From Vigna angularis (lineage: Eukaryota; Streptophyta; Magnoliopsida; Fabales; Fabaceae), in the NCBI RefSeq assembly GCF_016808095.1, contig NC_068971.1, positions 46,560,131 through 46,624,130 of the forward strand: 64,000 nucleotides of DNA. The letters are read 5' to 3'. The notes beneath the pieces were generated by a model. The model was given only the letters and a program-made list of their open reading frames with translations. It was not told the origin of the DNA and ran no database searches. The translations under genes and the position numbers were made by a program. Position 1 is the first letter of the stretch. Every line of letters begins with the position of its first letter. Shown one piece after another: positions 24,894 through 37,158 of the stretch.

Positions 24894-25521
24894 TGCTTGA
24901 CAAGGTGAGCCTCAGATGTCTATTTCAAGCATTTTATTTATATTTTTTCAATTATATGTTCATGCGTTTGTTCATTATATGTTTTTCAAAAGGGATAATT
25001 CAAACAAACATTTGTTGTTATGGGAGTGCCTTGAGCTCTGCATCTAGTTCAAAAAAATATGTGATATTGAACCTCCATGTGTATTTTAAGATGAAATCTG
25101 CATTTTCCTTAAAGTCATATTTTAGCCATTCGAGATAGGAAAATGACGTTTTTACATCATACTACATCATCATGTGTTATTTTTTGACTTTATATGCAAC
25201 TGTACATGAGCTGTAATTATTCATGATCTTAGTGATAGTTAGTTTTCTTAATCTTCCCTATTTTGATTGTTGCACATCGCTATGAAATAAGTGCTAGAGT
25301 TCTTGTTTGGTTTGAAATAATAGTTGAGGTTTGTAACCGTAATCAACCAAGGTTGATGATATGAAACTAACCGCATAGTTCAATGAAATCAAGCTAGCGG
25401 AGTCAATAATCCTTAGCACTTTCTTATATCCGTCACTTATGAAGTTTGTACAGTATAGAACTTATTTTCTCATTTAGGTAGAGGATATGAAAATGGCGTA
25501 GCCATGTACATTACATTTGTT

Positions 25522-25606
<85 letters not shown>

Positions 25607-26172
25607 CTAAAAGAGCCTAAAGACCTTAATTTATTGATACAAGTGCCTATTTCTTAAATATTGCAGGTTTGGAGTTTTTGTTAGATGATTTCACGAAGGT
25701 CTTTAAGATAGCAGGCTTACTAAATTCTTTTGTAGAAATATCAACTAAAGTATTTCTCCTATTTGTTTGATATTATTTATTACCACGAAATAACGTTCTT
25801 TAATGTATTAACTTAGTTAGGCTCAATTTAAATTCAGTGTTGTATTCAGTTTATTGAGAATTGATTATCAAATTATTTATTTTATGTATTGTTGATTCTA
25901 GCTTACCTTGCATGACTGAGTTGATGTTGATAGGCTAACTCCCGTCAGGAATATGATCAATTTCTTAACTAGACAAATATGCATATTTTCTGATCTGAGT
26001 GACCAGTATTGATTCAAAAGTAAAAAGTTTACTCAATAAATACATCAATACATTGGTACAATACAATCTCCTACAAGGAAATTCTATGCTTATCTTTATT
26101 CCTAAAACAAAAGGTAACTTAAACACTAAAAACTACTGGGTTTCTATTGCTGAAAGAATAGAAGGAATCTAA
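24894..26172. other. Intergenic between convergent genes
   Basis: 3' flanks of the Yos1-like gene and the proline transporter. A (TA)n tract of about 77 bp spans 25526-25602. Confidence 0.5.
25526..25602. repeat. (TA)n microsatellite
   Basis: Uninterrupted TA dinucleotides of about 38 units. Confidence 0.97.
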
Positions 26173-28693
26173 TCACAAATCAGCAAAAACATGGTATGTT
26201 TTGGAGTCTACAGAAATAAGTCGTATGGCGGCAATTGTAGCTGCAATAGACATGATGGAAAAGAAACCAATGTTTAACCAATGCCAGAGCTTTTGCGAGC
26301 TTGTTAGTTTGTCCTTCTTTGCCTTAAGATACATATGGTTTGCAAGAATAAATGTAAGGGGAAATGTGCTTATCGCCCCCGTTAGGCTCATGAAATCTCC
26401 AAGGAATGGCAAGAAAGCCGACACAAATGTGTTAAAAGCCAGGTAACCACCTCTTACCACGATTCGAAATGACATGTTTTTAACATTCAACGCGCTTCCT
26501 TTAATCCCATATTTAGTATCCAAAAACTCGTACATTGGACTTGCAAAAATCTAATAGAAGCAGAACAAGAATTATTATCAAGTCAAGCCAAGGAAAAAGT
26601 TGATGTAAAACATTCAATAATAACGAAGAGTCTAATTTAGATGTATGTACATGCAATGCGATGACCGATTGAAGAAAGGCTGTAATATTGGCCAAAGCCT
26701 TCACCCAAACTGGACCATTTACACTGTTAAGCAAATACACTGATGTAGAAGATCCATAAGCCCAATATCCTGTAAACGTAACTAGGTACAACGGTAAAAC
26801 TCCAACAGTAAACTGGAAGTACAGTGCATTCATCATGTTCTTCACAACTGGCTGCCTAATTGTTGCCTGCAAGTTATTATATAACCAAATAAAACTCAAC
26901 TTCTAGAACGTATAATGAATGAAAGAGAATCTTATATCAACGAAAAACGTATTGTATGAAAATTGACAAGCTTTTATCTAACCTGTATCTCAGGAAGCAT
27001 GCCCGTATTAAATGCAAACACAAGGTTTGCAGATGCCCCAATTATCGTGAATACTTTGCTGAAACCATCTCCTGGAAGGTTGTAATCACGAGGCGGGGAT
27101 TGTAGTCCTGGTAACGTGTACTGTTAGTGCATAGTCTTAAAGGACATGTCTTTCACAGTATATTCGACACGACAAAGTAAGCATAGTACACCACATCGCA
27201 TGCTATATCAAATGTACATTTATAGTGTTTGTTTCACGATTCATGAGTTTTATATTTGAGATGTCACTATCAGAAACTAATAATTATAATTTTCGAGTCC
27301 CTAACATGGTTCAACTGTGTCACATTAAAAAAATATAGTAAGAAGCCAGTTGACAAGTTATCATGAGATTAATATGCGGGGATAAACATTTCAGACACGA
27401 GATATTACCATCCTTAAGCGACAGCAAAAATGATATGATAATGTATATTAGGCTGAAGATAGTTGAAAATCCAAGCCAAATTCCAAGAGCTGAAAGATGA
27501 GGAATGCAGATGGCAAACATTGCACACACGAATCCAGCTATGGCAATGCAATATGGAAGTTTCAATAGACCATCATCCCTGAATAGAACATAAGTAGCCT
27601 GTATCACAGTAAAACAAAATTCGATTCAAAGAAAAAAAAATCAATAGATATCTATTTCAACAAAGAAAAACAGAAAAAAAAAAAAAAATAATTCATTGCA
27701 ATATGTAGATGACAAACAGCAAAAGACTTATCAGTTGTGGAATGTGTTATCAAGGAAAAGAATCCAAACCTAATTAAATGGCAAGAAAATATATACTTTG
27801 CCAAAAGAATCTCTTACTTTCAAGGCTGAACCGGCCAAAATGATGTAGCCAGTATTTATCATGAAAAGATTGATATATTGCAGAGTCCATGTGAGAGAAT
27901 AAGCCTTCTTACCTGCAATAATGAAATGAACATAAGCAGCAGAAAATAACAGGGAAAGCAAAGTGAAGTGATGAAAAAGTAGCTAATTTGTCTTACCATA
28001 CACAAATCCAGCAAGATCTCTATATCTAATATGTCTTTGTCCTCCATATTCATGGAGATGAGCAATTAAAGCATTTGCATAGAGTGATATTATGGTAGCA
28101 AGAACTAGACCAACCACACCTCCTGTCCATCCCAATGGAACCATAACGGTTCCTGAATATCCAAGCACATAGGCACTATTGATTCCAGTCGTGAGGATAA
28201 AGCCCACTTGAAACCATGAATCTGCACACATACATAGAACAAAAATTAAAAATATATATATTAAAGGGGAAGAATCGAACCATTAAAGGCAGAATTAATT
28301 TCTATTGTTTTCTTCCTATGCCATCCAAAAGAAAAGACAACAAATACAAGATTAGAGTACTGGAATTGAAGACATGAATTGGTGAAAACAAAAGGGTAGT
28401 TTTGAAAAATTCTTAATCTGCGTGTATCCTTTACAACTTTCTTCGTTATTAGAAAATAAAACACGTGTTAATTATGTTCTTGCTACACCATATTCATTCA
28501 AACTCAAAACCTTGGAGTCTTCAGATTCTGTAGAGAGAAATGTTGGAAATGTAATGAATGAATGGAAAAGTGAAAAGCAATGAGATCACAAACCGCTGCT
28601 AATTTGATGAGCGGTACTTGGAACTTCAACGTCTGCTACATCATCGTGGTCATAGACCTTGGTTGTTTCGAGTTCAATGCCTCCTCTTCCCAT
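26173..28693 (-). CDS. Proline/compatible-solute transporter (ProT family)
   Basis: A proton-coupled amino-acid permease of the AAAP superfamily. Plant ProTs import proline, glycine betaine and GABA across the plasma membrane. Seven exons fit splice sites and phase: 28693-28594, 28221-27997, 27912-27818, 27598-27409, 27107-26983, 26866-26651 and 26550-26173, giving 442 residues, the normal ProT length. Family marks are [106 protein letters not shown] and the terminal FHVFADL-type end (here YHVFADL). About ten to eleven hydrophobic helices follow a polar N-terminus of some 33 residues, which is the first exon. No frame break was found, so it looks functional. A TATA box lies about 130 bp upstream of the ATG. 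Which ProT paralogue it is cannot be said. Confidence 0.96.
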
Positions 28694-28819
28694 TGTTTGA
28701 CGTTGTCACGGAAGGTAGTGTTTGTTGTTTCGTTGTCGTGGAGAGCAGCGTGACGGTAAGATGCTGCTCCTTCCAAACAATGCCTTACCGCCAGCGAACG
28801 GATGAACCAACACCCTTCT

Positions 28820-28827
28820 TTTATATA
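28820..28827 (-). promoter_or_regulatory. TATA box of the proline transporter gene
   Basis: TATATAAA on the minus strand, about 127 bp upstream of the ATG at 28693, followed by a purine-rich leader. Spacing suits a start near 28795. Confidence 0.6.
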
Positions 28828-28877
28828 TTCAACCAAGACCAACAATAACCAGTCAATCACACGTCCTTTTATAGACA

Positions 28878-30009
28878 AAAATTAATAAGGTAATATACTT
28901 ACAATTTCTCATTCTCAACTTAGAAAAAAGTTATCTTCTTACTACTTTAGCTTAAATAAGAGGAAAGTGTTAAACGTGTTTTAAAACAAATTATCTGCTT
29001 TTCAATTGAATATTATTAATTTATTTTTTCATTAAGTGCTTTGTCCCTTTGCTTTGATAGGAACAGATAGAACGCGTAAAAATAAATTGGCTCCACATTT
29101 ATTCAGTGCGTCCATTTTTGTGGTACCCATCACTGGACTCTGTTTCATAATTATCTTTCCGACTAATAATACATTAACACAGTTTTTTTACAATATTTTA
29201 ATACAATAATAAATGATAAATAATATATATATATATATATATTATGTTAAAATATTATTAAAAAATTTATGTCAAAATGTATTTTCTTTGTTTTCACATA
29301 AGTTTTAATCCAATGCAAATATTTTAATTGTGTGAAAAACATAGTGTTTCTAATGTGAAGAACTGTGTTTTAAAAGTTATTCTGTTAGGATTGTGAATTT
29401 TGATTAATTTTAAATTGAGTAAAAGTAAAAATAAGTTTGTATGTAAAATTTGAACTTTATAAATTCTGTGGGTTTGTATTCTTCTCATATTTAATTTTTT
29501 ATTTTTAATGATTGTTAAATTGGTTTCGAAATTTAAATATTTTCCAAATTCCTTCTATAAAGAAATCATATTAGTTAAGGATTTAAATTCGTATTTACTT
29601 TTAGTAACTAGATGGCTTTAAGTGTATATTTTTTTTATTATGCTTGACATATAATATTTCTTTATTTAAAAACTACACTGAAACATTTTATTCTTAAAAC
29701 ATTACACTGACAAATAAAGTGATTTTTTAATAGTATTTCCTTCATTTTACAATTTTAATCAATGTTATTATAGGGATGAAAGAGAGTTAAGGGGGATTAA
29801 CTTTCTATGACGCTAATTTGTTGCAATACAAGATTAAAGATCAAACTTAGAGTTTGGAAGTAATATGCAAATAATAAAAAAATGTGACAAAATGTTGAAA
29901 CCATCCATCAATATCTATTTGTTCTCATCACTCTCAACTCATGTATATACTCTGCATAAACATACGTTTTTTTAAAGTATATTTTTTACTCTTACTCAAA
30001 TTTATAAGA
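28878..30009. other. AT-rich DNA upstream of the proline transporter
   Basis: Contains a short (TA)n tract at 29223-29241. No gene was recognised. Confidence 0.4.
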
Positions 30010-30262
30010 GGTATTTATATCAAGTTAAAAACAAATATATCTTATTAATAAGTAAAGTTGCAAGAAAATTAAATTTTCAGGAATGATTAAAACATGTGGT
30101 TAGCTAATGTTATTTTTTTGGTAATATATGTTATACTTGTCAAAATGCTTCTACTATATAAAATATGTTGTTTTTTTTAATGTAATGACATATATAGAAA
30201 ATATCCAAGTATTAGATAAATTATTTTCAATATTATTTACGATTATAAATTATAACTATAAT
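30010..30262. repeat. Duplicated non-coding segment A, copy 1
   Basis: Aligns by eye, same orientation, with about 33898-34185. Shared anchors are AGAGGTATTTA, AAAACATGTG(T/G)TTAG(T/C)TAATGTTATTTTTTT and the later ATTATTTTCAATA...ATAAATTAT. Identity appears moderate, with small indels. Confidence 0.65.
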
Positions 30263-32123
30263 TAAGTGTAAATTACTCTTGTCTTTTTTTCAACAATTAA
30301 TACTTAACCTAATATCCTTCTGCTTCGAAAAGGCAAGACTACTGATAAAAAGAACAATGAAGATAATGGTATCAAATTTACGTATATCAATGCGTTTTTT
30401 TTTCTTAATAATTAATGCTTTAATTATCTTTTTCTTTAAAAGACAATATTTCTATTAAGAAAAATATATATATAGAAAGAGCGACACTTGCATAAGAACA
30501 TTTTCTGCATTATCTGATTTAGCCAAAAGAAAAAAACAGACAATTTCTTTTATTGGTGCCTCCAAACCAAAACAAATCTGACCAAAAGATATGCATAAAA
30601 TACAATAATAAAAGAAAACGGAAATTAAGGCATTCGAATCAAACACAAACACAAATACTTTGAACATGGAAGAAGGAGAAGTCACTACACAAACATTGGA
30701 AGAAAGCTTGGGCGAAGAAATCAATAATTATTTATATTTATTGTTTTAATCTTATTCCTACTAAATATTTTACCGATAATGATGAAAGCAAGTTTCTTTT
30801 TTCTTCTTTTGTTTATAATCAAAATCTCATCTTTAATATTTATGACACAACAGGATGTAAATATATACGATTGGATTTTAGTATCTAGATAAGAGTGTCA
30901 TTTATGATCTGAAACGGTCCATTCAACGTGTCATGTTTATAATTTTTGTTTTAAATGATTTTGTTTTTAATATACACAGCTCCTATGAATTTATTTTCGT
31001 CTAAAATATATTAACGTTTTTAAACTTTTTATAACGCATCACCTCATCATAAATTGACAGTAAAATTATTAAACTTCATTTTTTTAGAGTTATATGAAGA
31101 TATTTTTTCATTAGTCAGTAATATAAAAATATTCACAACAATAGAAAAATTAGAATTAAACTCATAAAATAATAATAATTATTTGAACGTCTATATAAGT
31201 CGTGAAAGTTCAACCTGCCGATCCACATATTTCAATCATAAAGTTAGATAAAGTTAGGTTGCCTACTCGTTGACACCAAATAAACATTTTTTATCAATAA
31301 AAATAATTAACTAAATAAAATTACATAATTAAAAGAGAGACTATACAAAAAAATAAACACATGTATATATATTTATATATATATGAAAAATATATATTTT
31401 AGATATAAAAAATGGTCGAATAAATAAGATAAAAGGACCAAACAAAGTTCGTAAGTGATGTGGGCTTAGTTATTTTTGTAAATGCTGTGTAGCCGTTTCT
31501 TTCTGAAAAAAACCCCATTTATAGCAGAAATACATGACTTTTACCGCTATTGTAAGAGAAGCAAGTATGATAACACTTGAAAAGAAAAACCTTAACATCT
31601 CTTCATAGGAAACTTTCTCTCTTTTCTAAATCAAACTAAACATACCCTATTGTGCCAAATAGATTTTTATGGCTAAGAAAAATGCATTTTCTGGCTCCAT
31701 ATCTATTTTCTTCCTTTCCTATTAAAAGAAAGCGTTCTAGCAAACATAAACTACCAAAAGATAAAAAATAGATTTTAAGTTTAATTTAACTTTATACATG
31801 GGCTGATGAAGATAGATGATAACAATATTGAACATAAAAAAACACACAAAAAAATGTCTACTTTCTTCTTGGGTAAATGGACACAAACAGGGTCACACAT
31901 TCTTAGGCAAATAGAGATGAATGAGATTTAGTAAAAAGTGATACAGAAAGCAATTAGAAAGAGAGTATTAACATTAAACATCTGAAACAGAGTTAACTCA
32001 TTCAAAAATTGACACTTTCGTTGCTTACCTGTTGGCTGAACTGAACGAACGAGAATCCAATGAAAGGTTGCTTGATGAATTATGAATGAAACTGGTGCGA
32101 GTTCGTACCAGAATGAAAGAAAG
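30263..32123. other. AT-rich intergenic DNA
   Basis: No gene was recognised. At 32029-32120 the minus strand carries a leader-like stretch that ends in a donor (CCAACAG/GTAAGC), downstream of a TATA-like sequence near 32221-32233. This could be an untranslated first exon of an unknown transcript. Confidence 0.35.
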
Positions 32124-33790
32124 TTAGTGTTGCATGTGATGGTGGGTGTTATCCCAATTCATTTCAAATGAAAGGTTACCCCCAATTCCTCCTATTGGGT
32201 ATGGTCGAAGGGTAATCCCATATTTATATATAAACGCCAAATTTGTATTGCTTAAATTGCATACAGAACTAAAGACTACTTGTTTTTCACACTTCGTCTT
32301 TTTCTTCTTCTTTTGAATGTTCTTTACATGAAAATGACACAATATTTACTACACAACAAACATAAAGCTGAAAAGATTCTAACTACATTTTTAAACAAAG
32401 TGATATCTTTTTTAATTCATTCAAATGGCTAATTACCATTCCGACCACATTAATAATTAATAGAATTTATGCTTGTGCTTTGAGAATGTCCACTCCATAT
32501 TTTAAACAAAAAATGCAACACAAAAATCTGTCCTAAAAAAATTGTAGGCCATCAACTCAAAATTCTTGTTTTTAAAACCGTTGCTCTCAATTTATTTTTT
32601 TTAAGAATTAAATATGTTTTTAGTATTTCAATTTAAATTAGAATTGATTTTCGTTTGAAATTTTGATCTTGTTTGATCTCCTAACTTTAGAAAACATTGA
32701 ATTTACTCTCTCTCACTCAATGATATTATATTTATTTGATGTGATAAACAACATTTCACATGAAAGTATAACATGTTGATGTGTTTCTTGACAAGTGTTG
32801 TTTATGTTGCAAAAATTAATTATGTGAGATAATTTAAAACAAAAAAAAAAGTACATTTATGACACTTTTTTTTTCCTCTTTATCTTCCTCTTTACTTTTC
32901 ATAATTTTATGTGATTGAATATTTAGAAAATAAATATATTATTTCTAAAGTTAGAGTATCAAATAGAATCAAAATTTTTAACATAAATCAATTCTAAAAA
33001 TTTTCGTTATAATTTAAGGACAACAAAATATTTAATAATTTTTTTAATTTCTTGTTTCTAAACATTTTACTAATGAATCAAATTAAGAAAGACTAATGTT
33101 CCTTTCCATTTTTATAACATTCTTTTTCCCCTTTTTATTTATGAAATTATAGTAAGAGAAAGTAGTTGATTTTGAATGCAAATTATTGATGATTAATTTT
33201 GGGATGGAATGAGAGTGAATTGATTTGTTGCAGGAGGTCGTGAGATAACCTAATTAATATAGTGTTATTGGAAAAAAAGTATATTAATTAAAGGATTGGA
33301 GATAAAGATAGTAATATGTCCAGGAATACTACTCACTAGTTATCCAATTATTAAAAAGATACTAGTTATCCAATTATTAAAAAAATAATCTGATCTGTTA
33401 TTTATCAAATATCTATTTAAAAAATACTTATGAATATCCAAAATTCATGAATATCAATAAACATTTAAAAAATTTTAAAATAAAATCTAAATAAAATTAC
33501 AATAAAATATAAAAATATAATGTAAATAAATATTAATTAAATTTTAATTTCAATTAAATTTAACTTAATAAAATATAAATTAAATTTTAATTTTAATTTT
33601 TTTTAATAAGTAGGTATGATATTTTATCCCCATATACTCGGTCAGAGAAGGGAAGTAGTGGTGGTGTTAATAACAATCTTTTGGTAGCAATGATGAGGGA
33701 GGTGTCTCCTTGGTGCTGCATCTTTACTTTTCTTTTCCTTTTCTCGTTCAATAACTTTCTCTGCATGCTTTTCAATATTATCAGTGGTGC
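32124..33790. repeat. Duplicated non-coding segment B, copy 1
   Basis: Corresponds to 42476-43140 in the same orientation. Shared anchors are GATGGTGGGT(G/A)T, AAAGATTCTAAC, TTATGAAATTATAG...GAAAG, TTTTGAATGC, GGTGTCTCCTT-like and GTTGAATAACTTTCT-like words, and TGCTTTTCAATATTAT. Copy 1 is longer because of extra AT-rich DNA (about 33340-33640). Confidence 0.65.
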
Positions 33791-33897
33791 TAACCTAAAG
33801 CATAACTCTTTTTCATGTTGCTACGAAACCTGAGGTGGAAATTCAATTGCGTTGCCCACAAACCTATCTTCTCTTCAATCAGTGCTTGCAAAAGTGT

Positions 33898-34185
33898 TTT
33901 TATTTATAGAGGTATTTAACTCAAGTTATTATATATTTTATTTTTGGATCAACATAATGAAAATAACATTTTTGAGTATTAAAAGCAAATTTGTCTGTTT
34001 ACATTTTAGGAATCATTAAAACATGTGTTTAGTTAATGTTATTTTTTTAGAAATATGTTGTAATTATCAAAAAGGCTCCTATTCTAAAAGTATTAATTTT
34101 TACTCTATGAAAAATATAAAAATATCTAATGTATTGTATAAATCATTTTCAATACTATTCGTAATCATAAATTATCACTACCACT
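33898..34185. repeat. Duplicated non-coding segment A, copy 2
   Basis: Second copy of the segment at 30010-30262, with the same order of anchors. It is followed by the dispersed legume repeat at 34312. Confidence 0.65.
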
Positions 34186-34311
34186 AGACCGGAACCATGA
34201 GCTCACGAATTTGTTATTGGTATCTCTTCAAAAGTTTTTTTTTTCCGGTCATCAAACCTGAACCATGGGCTTTGATACCAGATCATTTCGCTTTGGGCTA
34301 AGCCCTCATAA

Positions 34312-34422
34312 ATTTGATTTTTATACCACTCCAAAAGACCTCTTATCAAGGAATGTATCTTATATATAAACTTATGTCTATTTCTTATTTTATTTGATGT
34401 GAAACTTTGTTTGTACCCAACA
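34312..34422. repeat. Dispersed legume repeat, copy 2
   Basis: Matches 18820-18932: ATACCACTCCAAAAGACCTC through TTTGTTTGTACCCAAC. The preceding 34190-34310 also looks repeat-like, with GAACCATGAGCT and GAACCATGGGCT words. Confidence 0.7.
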
Positions 34423-35645
34423 TGATTAACGTGAACAAAAACAGAGATAATAATAACATGAAGTTGATGAAAAGAAGAGACTAAAACTCAAGAAATAACA
34501 GACAGAAAAGAGAAAAGATAAAGAAGGTGCAACAAGCGAAAGGAATGCTGCGTTGGAGATGGATAAAAAGAGATACAATGACTGTTGTAGTTAAGAATGA
34601 TCGTTCTTTCTCAATATAAAGACAATTTTACTCTAACAGTTGCATTTTATAAGGGTGATATTGTTTTCAATCTTGATTGTTTCTCACATATATAATAGTG
34701 ATTAATATGTTATTTGGTTTATCAACAAAAAAAGTTTAGTGAAGAGATAAAATACTAATACCAATGAGATGCGAGTGTAATTATATAAAGCATTATCATT
34801 ATTTTTTATGTAAATCTTTAAAACAATAAGTCTTTACTTCTGTATGATTTACTTTTTTATTTATATTCTCTAAATGACAAAAAGTGTATACCAGCGGCTC
34901 TTTAAATTAAGATATTTTTTTTAAATTATTAATAACTGATTTTTCTATAATATTTTTACTGCTTGAAATTATAATATAATTTTAACAATATCAAATTTAT
35001 TAAGAGCGTCTAAACAGATATACAATTGAACTATCAATTGTTTCTCTTTTCTTTAAGTTTCCAAAACTATATTCATATTTTTCTATGAACTCTTGTTAAT
35101 TTTAACAAATTTTAGACAAGATGATTTGGAATTTTAAGTAAAGTTTTAAGTATATAAATTTAAAATGTAACTAATTTATTATTCATTTAATAAAAATCAA
35201 CATGTTTTTAAAATTATTTTTCTTTGAATTCTCTATAATTTTAGAAGTCAATAATACATTTATTTTTTTCCTATATAATCTCACTTTATAAAGTGTAAAA
35301 TGTAAAACAAGTCTTTTCGATTGAAAGTTTTACTAGAAAAAGTTATGCTTCTACTCTGGAATCTTTAACCTGTATTTGAACTTTATTACATTAGTTTAGT
35401 TTATTGATTGCATTTGAAATATAATCGGACGGATAAATATTGATTAATCTAATACTGTAATTACAAATTTATATTAGAAAATATCAACTAAAGTAACTAA
35501 AGTGCATTAACTTTTTACAACATTAACATATTTCCTAAATCCAAGATGAGTGATTCTCCCAACACTTCATCTCTTTCATCTTACACCTCTTAATTGACAA
35601 TTATGTCTTTCATTTAATAAAATATGAAAAAGTGTAATGATGATT
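34423..35645. other. AT-rich intergenic DNA
   Basis: Nothing recognised up to the left target duplication of the MULE. Confidence 0.4.
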
Positions 35646-35654
35646 TAATTAAAA
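35646..35654. repeat. Target-site duplication of the MULE, left copy (TAATTAAAA)
   Basis: Identical nine bases at 40475-40483 right of the element. Confidence 0.9.
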
Positions 35655-35973
35655 GGTTTAATCCTTTTCTACATTCCTATTTATGTACGAATGTCTCAAT
35701 TGGGTCCTCGTTTTTTAAAGTGTATCAAAATGGTCCCTAATTTTGGAAATTGATATCAATTGAGTCCTTCCCGTTAAGTTGGCTGGACGGCGTTAAAAAA
35801 ATTGATGAGTGGGATGCTGAGATGACGAAATGTTACTGACGTGGCATTGACCTGGCTTAATGGTGAGTTTTTTAGATTTAAAAAACGTGAAATTTGTAAA
35901 TCAAAACGCAACGTTTTGATTTTTAACATAAACAACGAAAGCTTTATGAGAAGGAGGAATCCCTAAATTGAAG
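35655..35973. repeat. MULE terminal inverted repeat, left
   Basis: Pairs with 40156-40474. It contains GGCTGGACGGCGTTAAAAAA and the palindrome-like AAAACGCAACGTTTTGATTT. It probably carries the promoter of the GRF gene as well as transposase binding sites. Confidence 0.93.
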
Positions 35974-35990
35974 AAATCCCCAAATCGGTT

Positions 35991-36095
35991 GACGCAGGTG
36001 GGTGGGTTTAAGAACGTCGTTGTTCGACGCAGGTAGGTGGGTTTAAGAACGTAGTTGTTCGTCGCAGGTGGGTGGGTTTAAGAACGTAGTTGTTC
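35991..36095 (+). repeat. Three 35-bp tandem repeats in the leader of the GRF gene
   Basis: Units 35991-36025, 36026-36060 and 36061-36095, each with the core GGTGGGTTTAAGAACGT and GTTGTTC, differing at a few bases. They lie just inside the terminal repeat and directly before the ATG at 36103. Confidence 0.93.
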
Positions 36096-36102
36096 GAAGA
36101 CG

Positions 36103-36596
36103 ATGTCGAAGGAGCATTCTTGTTGTTCGTCGACATGCAATGTGTGGCGGAAGGAAAACCGTAATTTGTGTTCACCGATTTGCCACTGTGGACTGAGATG
36201 CGCGCTGAGAACTGCTAAAACTTTGAAGAATCGTGGCAAGCAATTTTGGGGATGCTCGAAGTATAAGGTATGATTTATTTGACGTTTGTATTATGTGGAA
36301 GTGTTTTTGAGAATCGATTGTTGTTTATACAGAGTGGTGCTGAAGAGGGTGGTTGCAACTACTTCAAATGGTTCAATGATGTTGTGGAAGAGGAAAGGGG
36401 GAAATGCTTAAAGTGTGAAGGAAACAAAGAAAGTTCGGTGCACAGTGAAGAAATGGATAGTTATAGGAAAATTTTAGTTAAGTTTGAGAAATCTTTGTTG
36501 GTTGTTCAGAACTGGATGAAGGTGTTGATATTTTTGGTTTTTCTTTTATGTGTAATAAATACAATTTGCGTATCAATGTTGATGAGAATGGGCTGA
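36103..36596 (+). CDS. GRF-type zinc-finger protein with C-terminal membrane helix, carried by the MULE
   Basis: Two exons (36103-36267 and 36333-36596; AAG/GTATGA donor, ATACAG acceptor, phase 0) give 142 residues. Residues 27-70 form a GRF zinc finger: CHCGLRC, then RTAKT..NRGKQFWGC and GGCNYFKWF, with Cys27, Cys29, Cys51 and Cys63 as likely ligands. GRF fingers bind single-stranded or structured nucleic acid in other proteins (family knowledge). Residues about 95-118 are charged and helical; 119-139 are a hydrophobic helix. Plant proteins of this shape (At4g04775-like) are numerous and uncharacterised. Its place within the terminal repeats, convergent to the transposase, argues for an element-borne accessory gene, comparable in position to mudrB of maize MuDR but unrelated in sequence as far as I can tell. 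Function in transposition is inference. Confidence 0.82.
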
Positions 36597-36729
36597 TGGG
36601 TTGTAACCGTGTTGTACTTTTCTTCCATTTCAATGAAAGTCAGACTTCTTACTAGTTAAAACTTTATTTTTGTTATGAAATGTGATGAGTCTAAAAAAAT
36701 GTTTGCATATCTGAGGTGTTTTTAGGAGT

Positions 36730-36990
36730 CTGTGGACGAGCGTCTTTTTTGTCGCTGAGGGAGCGTTCTCTAATGCGTACACAGTGGACGAGCGTCTTTT
36801 TTGTCGCTGAGGGAGCGTTCTCTAATGCGTACATAGTGGACGAGCGTCCACAGTGGACGAGCGTGCTCTTATCGCTTGGCCAGCGTCCTCTCGAGTGTCC
36901 ACAGTGGACGAGCATCTTTTTTGTCGTTGAGGGAGCGTTCTTTAATGCATACACAGTGGACGAGCGTCCACAGTGGACGAGCGTGCTCTT
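36730..36990. repeat. Minisatellite between the two convergent MULE genes
   Basis: Built from a roughly 52-bp unit beginning GTGGACGAGCGTC with GTCGCTGAGGGAGCGTTCTC inside, plus shorter units with GTCCACAGTGGACGAGCG, which is partly palindromic (GTCCACAGTGGAC). The block is GC-richer than its surroundings and gives repeat-derived open frames on both strands. Confidence 0.88.
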
Positions 36991-37158
36991 ATTTACAAAA
37001 CAAGACATAAAAAAGAGGATTTAACATCAAAATTAGCATTATCAGCTGTGTAATTAACATAAGATAACCAAAGTACTGTCTAATACAAAAAGAGCACGAA
37101 GTTGCTGTCTAATACAAAGAGACATTAAAAAATACATTAAAGTTGTTCATTTATCCCC

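Noticed and set aside
28262..28285. GGTTCGATTC on the minus strand, possible tRNA or pol III B box
   Set aside because: It lies in intron 1 of the proline transporter and no tRNA fold can be drawn around it.
36691..37024. Overlapping open frames on both strands near the MULE minisatellite
   Set aside because: They consist of translated repeat units and lie between the ends of two convergent genes.
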